Positions 58,954-64,000 of a stretch of 64,000 bases of DNA are shown one piece after another. The first letter of the stretch is position 1, and each line of letters opens with the position of its first letter. The DNA is taken from contig NZ_JABRWJ010000001.1 of NCBI RefSeq assembly GCF_013266755.1, positions 930,001 to 994,000 on the forward strand, given 5' to 3'. The notes beneath the pieces are model-generated. The model was given only the letters and a program-made list of their open reading frames with translations, was not told where the DNA came from and made no database searches. The position numbers and the translations under genes are program-made. The stretch comes from Pseudaquabacterium terrae. GTDB lineage: Bacteria; Pseudomonadota; Gammaproteobacteria; Burkholderiales; Burkholderiaceae_C.

Positions 58954-60069
58954 ATGCAGCTGCGCTCCGATCAGCTATCGACGCACCTCGCCCGCGGCCT
59001 GAAGCCGATCTACACGGTGCACGGCGACGAGCCGCTGCTGGCGCAGGAAGCCGGCGATGCGATCCGCGCCGCTGCACGCGCCGCCGGCTACGGTGAACGC
59101 AAGGTCTTCACCGTCAGTGGCGCGCACTTCGACTGGTCGGGTCTGCTCGGCGCGGCGCAGGCGATGAGCCTGTTCGCCGAGCGCCAGCTGATCGAGATCC
59201 GGATTCCGAACGGCAAGCCGGGCAAGGACGGCTCCGAGGCCTTGAAGCGTTATTGCGACGGCCTCAACGAGGACGTGCTGACGATCGTGCACTGCCCCAA
59301 GCTCGATCGCCAGCAGCAGCAGGGTGCCTGGTTCACGGCGCTCGACTCAGCCGGCGTGACGATCCGCGTCGACCCGATCGAGCGCCGCGCGCTGCCGCAA
59401 TGGCTGGCGCAGCGGCTGGCGGCGCAGCAGCAGCGCGTCGAGGATGGCGAGCCGGGGCAGCGCACGCTGGCCTTCTTCGCCGACCGCGTCGAAGGCAACC
59501 TGCTGGCCGCGCACCAGGAGCTGCAGAAGCTGGCGCTGCTGTACCCGGCCGGCACGCTGGCCTTCGAGCAGGTCGAATCGGCGGTGTTGAACGTCGCCCG
59601 CTACGACGTCTTCAAGCTCGGCGAGGCGGTGCTCGCCGGCCAGACGGCGCGCGTGCTGCGCATGCTCGACGGCCTGCGCGCCGAAGGCGAGGCGACGGTG
59701 CTGGTGCACTGGACGCTGGCCGGCGACATCCTCGCGCTGAAGGCCGCGCACGACGCGCTCGGCGACGGCAAGCCGCTGCCGGTGGCGCTGCGCGAGGCGC
59801 GTGTCTGGGGCCTGAAGGAGCGGCTCTTCGAACGCGTGCTGCCGCTGCTCAGCGCGCACCAGCTGGCCCACCTGGTCGAAGCCGCCAGCACCTGCGACGG
59901 CGTGATCAAGGGCCTGAAGCATCCGCAGTGGCCGCTCGAGCCCTGGGAGGCGATCCGCCGGCTGGCGCTGCTGCTGACGCAGGCGGTCGCCGCGCCGCCG
60001 CCCCGGCGCGGGCACGCCCCGGTGCTGCTGCGGCTGGCGCTCGAGCCGAGTCAGCAGGCGAGTCAATAG
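58954..60069 (+). CDS. holA: DNA polymerase III delta subunit
   Basis: Clamp-loader subunit that opens the beta sliding clamp. The 371-residue protein has the AAA+-like domain without a Walker A motif, opening MQLRSDQLSTHLARGLKPIY and containing HGDEPLLAQEAGD, then the helical collar domain (about 215-340). The last 30 residues are Pro/Arg-rich. It overlaps the 3' end of the convergent hydroxyacid dehydrogenase gene by 7 bp. proA, which often follows holA in Burkholderiales, is instead at 4.6-5.9 kb. Confidence 0.93.
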   Translation: MQLRSDQLSTHLARGLKPIYTVHGDEPLLAQEAGDAIRAAARAAGYGERKVFTVSGAHFDWSGLLGAAQAMSLFAERQLIEIRIPNGKPGKDGSEALKRYCDGLNEDVLTIVHCPKLDRQQQQGAWFTALDSAGVTIRVDPIERRALPQWLAQRLAAQQQRVEDGEPGQRTLAFFADRVEGNLLAAHQELQKLALLYPAGTLAFEQVESAVLNVARYDVFKLGEAVLAGQTARVLRMLDGLRAEGEATVLVHWTLAGDILALKAAHDALGDGKPLPVALREARVWGLKERLFERVLPLLSAHQLAHLVEAASTCDGVIKGLKHPQWPLEPWEAIRRLALLLTQAVAAPPPRRGHAPVLLRLALEPSQQASQ

Positions 60070-60995
60070 CCCCGAGTTCGATCGACGAGGTTGGCGAGCG
60101 GCCGGCCGGCGGCGAGCGCCTCGATGTTGTCGGCGGCGATGCGCGCTGCGCTGCGCAGGTCGGTCTGCGCCGCGGCATGCGGCAGCACGGTGATGTACTC
60201 ATGGCGCCAGAACGGATGCTCCGGCGGCAGCGGCTCGTGCGCGAAGACGTCGAGCACCGCATGCGCGATGCGCCCGCTGGCCAGCGCGGCGAGCAGGTGC
60301 GCTTCGACCAGATGCGCGCCGCGTGCCAGGTTGACCACCCCGGCGCCGGCCGGCATGGCGGCGAAGAAGCTCGCGTCCAGCAGGCCGCGCGTTTCAGGCG
60401 TCAGCGGCAGCAGGTTGATCACGATATGCGCCTGCGGCAGCGCGGCGTCGAGGCCGTCGCGCCCGTAGTACAGCGTGACGCCCGGCTCGGCCGCGACGGC
60501 GTTGCGGCTCCAGGCGGCGACGCGATAGCCCTGCTGCTGCAGCCGCCGCGCCGCGCCGCGCCCCATCTGGCCGCAGCCGAGCACCAGCACCGTGACCTCG
60601 TCGGCACGGCGCTGCGGCAGCACGTGCCAGACCCGTTCACGCTGCTGCGCGGCATAGCGGAAGAAGTCGCGCTGCAGCGCCAGCACGGCCCACAGCGCGG
60701 TTTCGGCCATGGCCGCATTCATCGCCGGATCGACCATGCGCGCGACGGGCACGCCATCGGGCAGCGTGGCGTCGCCGAGCAGGCGGTCGACACCCGCCCA
60801 CAGCGACTGGATCAATCTCAGCGCCGGCAGGCCCTGCAGGCTGCCGGGCGGTGGATTGGCGACGATCGCGGCGTCGATGGGGGTCACGGCGTCGCGCGCG
60901 AGCAGCAGTCGATGAGCCGGCAATGCGGCGCGCAGCGCCTGCGCCCACGCCGCTTCTTCGCCCGGGTCCCAGGTTCCGGCCAGCAGCAGGTTCAT
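60063..60995 (-). CDS. D-2-hydroxyacid dehydrogenase, glyoxylate/hydroxypyruvate reductase A-like
   Basis: A 310-residue NAD(P)H-dependent dehydrogenase. The nucleotide loop is VLGCGQMGRGAARRL, lacking the third glycine in its usual place; the catalytic set is Arg in NLARGAHLVE, Glu in VFAHEPLPPEHPFW and His in TVLPHAAAQT. The pattern fits the GhrA group, which reduces glyoxylate and hydroxypyruvate. Start ATG 60995 overlaps the pncC stop (ATGA). It is the last gene of the thiL-pgpA-pncC set. Confidence 0.85.
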   Translation of the reverse strand: MNLLLAGTWDPGEEAAWAQALRAALPAHRLLLARDAVTPIDAAIVANPPPGSLQGLPALRLIQSLWAGVDRLLGDATLPDGVPVARMVDPAMNAAMAETALWAVLALQRDFFRYAAQQRERVWHVLPQRRADEVTVLVLGCGQMGRGAARRLQQQGYRVAAWSRNAVAAEPGVTLYYGRDGLDAALPQAHIVINLLPLTPETRGLLDASFFAAMPAGAGVVNLARGAHLVEAHLLAALASGRIAHAVLDVFAHEPLPPEHPFWRHEYITVLPHAAAQTDLRSAARIAADNIEALAAGRPLANLVDRTRGY

Positions 60996-61468
60996 CGACG
61001 GTCGATCCTTTCGAGCAGGCCGGCGAGCGCAAGGGCCACGGTTGCCGCGCGCACCGCCGCACGATCGCCTTCGAAGACTTTGCGCTCCACGTGCGCCGCG
61101 CCGCCGCGCTGCAGCCACGCCAGCCAGACGAGCCCCACCGGCTTGTCCAAGCTGCCGCCCCCCGGGCCGGCGATGCCGGTCACCGCGACGGCCCAGTCGG
61201 CGGGGGAGTGCTGCAGCGCACCTTCGACCATCGCCCGCGCGACCGGCTCGCTGACCGCGCCATGCGCGGCAATCAGCGCCGGCGCCACGCCGAGCAGCTC
61301 GCTCTTCGCCGCGTTGCTGTAGGTCACGAAGCCGCGCTCGAACCAGTCGCTCGAGCCGGCCAGCTCGGTGCAGGCGCCGGCGATCAGGCCGCCGGTGCAG
61401 CTCTCGGCGGTCGCCAGGCGCCAGCCGTGCACACGCAGTCGCTCGGCCAGGTGCTCGACGACGTTCAT
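60992..61468 (-). CDS. pncC: nicotinamide-nucleotide amidase (CinA C-terminal family)
   Basis: A 158-residue stand-alone CinA-C domain that hydrolyses NMN to nicotinate mononucleotide in pyridine-nucleotide recycling. The conserved parts are LATAESCTGGLIAGACTELA with the catalytic Ser, FVTYSNAAKSELLGV and AVAVTGIAGPGGGS. There is no N-terminal CinA domain. It overlaps pgpA upstream and the hydroxyacid dehydrogenase downstream, both by 4 bp. Confidence 0.92.
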   Translation of the reverse strand: MNVVEHLAERLRVHGWRLATAESCTGGLIAGACTELAGSSDWFERGFVTYSNAAKSELLGVAPALIAAHGAVSEPVARAMVEGALQHSPADWAVAVTGIAGPGGGSLDKPVGLVWLAWLQRGGAAHVERKVFEGDRAAVRAATVALALAGLLERIDRR

Positions 61469-61980
61469 GCGGCCCGCCACAGCGCGATCGGCAGCAGCGT
61501 GCACAGCGCCGCCACCAGGTCGTCGAACAGGATGCCGAAACCCTCGCGCCAGCCGATCGCCGTGCCCGGCCGCAGCTTGAAGAGCCGATCGGCCCAGCCG
61601 ACCGGGCCGGGCTTCGCGGCGTCGAACAGGCGGAACAGCGCGAACGCGATGGCCTGGCCGACGAAGCCGGCCGGCATCACCAGCCACAACACGAGCCAGA
61701 AGGCGAGCACCTCGTCCCAGACGATCGCGCCGGGGTCGGACAGGCCCAGGTCGCGCGCGGTGCGCGTGCAGGCCCACCAGCCGACGAACAGGCTGCCGAT
61801 CAGCAGCAGGCCCCAGCCGAAGTCGTCGAGCCAGCGGTCGAGTACCAGGAAAGCCACCCAGGCCCACAAGGTGCCGACGGTGCCGGGCGCCCACGGCGAC
61901 AGCCCGCTGCCGAAGCCCAGTGCGATCCAGTGCGCGGGGTGGCGCAGCATGAAGCCGGCCGTGGCGACTTGGGCCGTCAT
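61465..61980 (-). CDS. pgpA: phosphatidylglycerophosphatase A
   Basis: A 171-residue integral membrane phosphatase that makes phosphatidylglycerol. The signature GFGSGLSPWAPGTVGTL is at about 22-38, and the acidic motif IVWDEVLAFWLVL and a later GFGILFDDLVAA supply the conserved Asp/Glu residues. Four hydrophobic segments are visible. ATG 61980 overlaps the thiL stop by 4 bp. thiL-pgpA-pncC is a common gene order in proteobacteria. Confidence 0.94.
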   Translation of the reverse strand: MTAQVATAGFMLRHPAHWIALGFGSGLSPWAPGTVGTLWAWVAFLVLDRWLDDFGWGLLLIGSLFVGWWACTRTARDLGLSDPGAIVWDEVLAFWLVLWLVMPAGFVGQAIAFALFRLFDAAKPGPVGWADRLFKLRPGTAIGWREGFGILFDDLVAALCTLLPIALWRAA

Positions 61981-62945
61981 GACTTGAAGTGGTCGAAGCC
62001 CTGGCCGACGGCCACCGCCTGGCCGGCATCGTCGATCACCCGCAGCCCCGGCTCGGCCTCGATGCGGCCGATGCGGGTAACGCCGACGCCGGCGCCGTGT
62101 GCCGCCTCGCGCACCGCGGCATCGGCCGTGGCCGGTGCGGTGAACAGCAGCTCGTAATCGTCGCCGCCGGCCAGCGTGCATTCGCGGCGCCAGGGCAGCG
62201 GCTGCGCCGCCAGCACCGCGCTCTGCGGCAGCGCGTCGGCATCGATGCGCGCGCCGACGCCGGAGCGCCGCAGCACGTGGCCGAGGTCGCCCACCAGGCC
62301 GTCGCTCAGGTCGATCGCGCTGGTTGCCAGCCCGCGCAGCGCGAGGCCCAGCGTCACGCGCGGCTGCGGCAGCTCCATCGCCGCGCGCGCGCGCTCGAAG
62401 CCCTCGCCGGGCAGCGACAGGCGGCCGCGGAAGACTTCCAGGGCGAGCCGCGCATCGCCGATGCCGCCGCCCAGCGGATGGCTGACCCACAGCGCCTCGC
62501 CGGGCCGCGCGCCGTCGCGCCGCAGCGCGCGGCCGGGCGGCACCTCGCCGAACACCGTAACGCATAAATTGAGCGGCCCGGCGGTGGTGTCGCCGCCGAT
62601 CAGCTCGATGCCCTGCGCATCGGCCAGCGCATGCAGCCCGCGCGCGAAACCTTCGAGGAAACCTTCATCGACGCGCGGCAGCGCCAGCGCCAGCGTGTAG
62701 GCCAGCGGCCGCGCGCCGCAGGCCGCCAGGTCGCTCAGGTTGACCGCCAGCGCCTTGTGGCCGAGCCGCTCGGGATCGACCGTCGACAGGAAGTGCCGGC
62801 CTTCGACCAGCATGTCGCAGGAGATCGCCAGCTGCATGCCCGGTGTCGGCGCGATCAGCGCGCAGTCGTCGCCGATGCCGAGCAGCGCATGGCGCGCCGG
62901 CCGCTGGAAGTACTTCGCGATCAGGTCGAATTCGCCGAGGGACAT
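61977..62945 (-). CDS. thiL: thiamine-monophosphate kinase
   Basis: Phosphorylates thiamine monophosphate to the active diphosphate. The 322-residue protein of the PurM-like fold has GIGDDCALIAP (metal/ATP), SCDMLVEGRHFL, NLSDLAACGARPL and the late AIDLSDGLVGDLGH and GGDDYELLFTAP motifs. The ATG forms the end of hairpin repeat C, so its initiation region would be folded in the mRNA, as with speD. It is the first gene of a coupled four-gene operon. Confidence 0.95.
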   Translation of the reverse strand: MSLGEFDLIAKYFQRPARHALLGIGDDCALIAPTPGMQLAISCDMLVEGRHFLSTVDPERLGHKALAVNLSDLAACGARPLAYTLALALPRVDEGFLEGFARGLHALADAQGIELIGGDTTAGPLNLCVTVFGEVPPGRALRRDGARPGEALWVSHPLGGGIGDARLALEVFRGRLSLPGEGFERARAAMELPQPRVTLGLALRGLATSAIDLSDGLVGDLGHVLRRSGVGARIDADALPQSAVLAAQPLPWRRECTLAGGDDYELLFTAPATADAAVREAAHGAGVGVTRIGRIEAEPGLRVIDDAGQAVAVGQGFDHFKS

Positions 62946-63022
62946 CAGTGCCCGCCCGGCCGCCCGAAGGGCACTGAGCGCCCCTCGGGGGCCGCGAACG
63001 AAGTGAGCTGGGGGCAGACCAT
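62945..63022 (-). repeat. intergenic hairpin repeat, copy C, ending on the thiL start codon
   Basis: Read on the minus strand, the copy starts CCCCCAGCTCACTTCGTTCG, continues through GCCCC-CGA-GGGGC, and ends with a 9 bp stem TCAGTGCCC/GGGCACTGA (62977-62969 with 62953-62945) around TTCGGGCGGCCGGGC. The last base is the A of the thiL ATG. Compared with copy A, one base pair of the stem has changed on both sides (C-G to T-A). Confidence 0.8.
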
Positions 63023-63044
63023 CCCCGGCATTGTCGCAGCGGGT

Positions 63045-63758
63045 TCAGCCGTTGCCGGTGCCGTGCTCGCGCAGCAGATTGGTGAGCTCGACCGCCGAAC
63101 GCACGTTCATCTTGTCGAACATGCGCGCGCGATGGACCTCGACGGTGCGCACGCTGATGCCCAGTGCGTCGGCGATCAGCTTGTTCGGCAGGCCTTCGAT
63201 CACGCGCTGCATCACGTCGCGCTCGCGGTCGGTCAGCTCGGCGACCGCGCGCGCCACCTGCTGGCGCTGGCGCAGCCGGCCGATCGCCTCGGCGCTGGCC
63301 TGCAGCGCCAGCTCGACGCGGTCGACCAGCGCGTTGTCCGAGAACGGCTTCTCGACGAAATCGAAGGCGCCGTGCTTGACGGCGGCGACCGCGGTCGGCA
63401 CGTCGCCATGGCCGGTCAGGAAGATCACCGGAAGCCGGTCGATGAGTCCGCGCTCGACCAGCCGGTCGAACAGCTGCAGGCCGCTGGTGCCCGGCATGCG
63501 CACGTCGAGCAGCAGGCACGAGGGCGCATCGGGCCAGCCGCCGGCAATGTCGCGCGTTGCGAGCCAGGCTTCGAAGGCATCGGCATTCGCGAAACCTTCG
63601 GACAGGCGCCGGCGCGAACGCAGCAGCCAGGCCAGCGCGTCGCGCACGACGGCCTCGTCGTCGACGAGGTAGACCATCGGGATGCCGAGCGGCGGAGAAC
63701 CGGGCTGCAGCTGCATGGCCGGCGATGGTACACGCGGGCCCGGCACATCCATCGTCAT
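63045..63758 (-). CDS. FixJ/TodT-family response regulator with LuxR-type HTH
   Basis: A 237-residue two-component regulator. The receiver domain (about 28-150) has acidic residues Asp33/Asp34, phosphorylated Asp85 (LLLDVRMPG), and the Thr and Lys of FLTGHGDVP and VEKPFSD. A LuxR-type HTH (about 170-230) reads ELTDRERDVMQRVIEGLPNK, with the recognition helix ISVRTVEVHRARMFDKM. The ATG at 63758 overlaps the kinase stop (ATGA); a later ATG (63716) is possible. Targets are not evident. Confidence 0.9.
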   Translation of the reverse strand: MTMDVPGPRVPSPAMQLQPGSPPLGIPMVYLVDDEAVVRDALAWLLRSRRRLSEGFANADAFEAWLATRDIAGGWPDAPSCLLLDVRMPGTSGLQLFDRLVERGLIDRLPVIFLTGHGDVPTAVAAVKHGAFDFVEKPFSDNALVDRVELALQASAEAIGRLRQRQQVARAVAELTDRERDVMQRVIEGLPNKLIADALGISVRTVEVHRARMFDKMNVRSAVELTNLLREHGTGNG

Positions 63759-64000
63759 GCCATCACCTCGGCGCGCGTCGGCGCCAGCGGCAGCGTGAAG
63801 CGGAAGGCCGTGCCGCCGTCGCCCTGGGGTTCGAAGTCGATCGCGCCGCCGTGCTGCTCGATCACCGTGCGGCACAACGACAGCCCGAGCCCCATGCCTT
63901 CGCTGCGCGTCGTGAAGAACGGCGTGAAGAGCTTCTGGCCGATGTCCGGCGCGATGCCCGGGCCGGCATCGATCACCGAGAACGCCGCCCAGCGCCCCTG
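63755..64000 (-). CDS. sensor histidine kinase, C-terminal end (runs off window end)
   Basis: Only the last 81 residues are in the window. They form the end of the HATPase domain: G1 box VIDAGPGIAPD, F box LFTPFFTTRSEG and G2 box GMGLGLSLCRTVIEQHGG, finishing FRFTLPLAP. The stop overlaps the start of the FixJ-type regulator by 4 bp, so the two form a cognate pair. Sensor and phosphoacceptor domains lie outside the window. Confidence 0.88.
   Translation of the reverse strand, partial: QGRWAAFSVIDAGPGIAPDIGQKLFTPFFTTRSEGMGLGLSLCRTVIEQHGGAIDFEPQGDGGTAFRFTLPLAPTRAEVMA

Overview
The window is a 64 kb piece of core chromosome from a very GC-rich betaproteobacterium. Gene content and order point to Burkholderiales, probably a Rubrivivax/Methylibium/Leptothrix-type lineage (inference). 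Supporting blocks are hpf-ptsN-hprK, fur with divergent bamE-dapB, leuS-lptE-holA, and yhdP facing glnE. Coding is dense, many genes overlap by 4 bp (ATGA/GTGA), and I found no tRNA, rRNA, transposase, integrase, prophage or CRISPR array. The first gene (rsmB) and the last (a histidine kinase) are cut by the window edges.

Layout. 1-5.9 kb: rsmB end, folE, a stand-alone BLUF photoreceptor, then a minus-strand chain proA-queC-lemA-like followed by flavocytochrome c sulfide dehydrogenase (cytochrome and FccB). 6-14 kb: acetyltransferase and AEC transporter; a soluble PilJ/MCP-like sensor behind a sigma-54-type promoter; topB, a SET-domain methyltransferase, birA and a SPOR-like protein. 14-20 kb: a secreted subtilase with a GlyGly-CTERM tail, gapA, tkt, speD and a MurU-like nucleotidyltransferase. 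20-32 kb: EamA exporter, AraC regulator, aldo/keto reductase, then a minus-strand set of SPFH-SHOCT protein, DUF4178 protein, DUF350 protein, membrane-embedded spermidine synthase and exported FAD oxidoreductase, interrupted by an opposite-strand S9 peptidase. 32-38 kb: UbiH-like monooxygenase and a fructose-type ABC importer (frcBCA) with ROK regulator and divergent PfkB kinase sharing an AT-rich palindrome. 38-50 kb: nitrilase, yhdP, glnE, rhombosortase, EamA exporter, diiron desaturase, corA, and an HTH-receiver regulator. 50-64 kb: hpf-ptsN-hprK, fur/bamE-dapB-exbB-exbD, leuS-lptE-holA, a tightly coupled thiL-pgpA-pncC-hydroxyacid dehydrogenase operon, and a FixJ-type two-component pair.

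How the genes connect. The GlyGly-CTERM subtilase (14 kb) and the rhombosortase (46 kb) look like substrate and processing enzyme. speD and the membrane spermidine synthase make a complete aminopropyl-transfer route, and the latter sits with DUF350/DUF4178/SPFH envelope proteins and a flavoprotein; this is the best candidate for a poorly described system. A second unusual signal is a family of intergenic hairpin repeats (at about 5.95, 19.3, 46.4, 51.75 and 62.96 kb) whose loop sequence is conserved while the stems differ in sequence but stay complementary; two copies end exactly on the start codons of speD and thiL.
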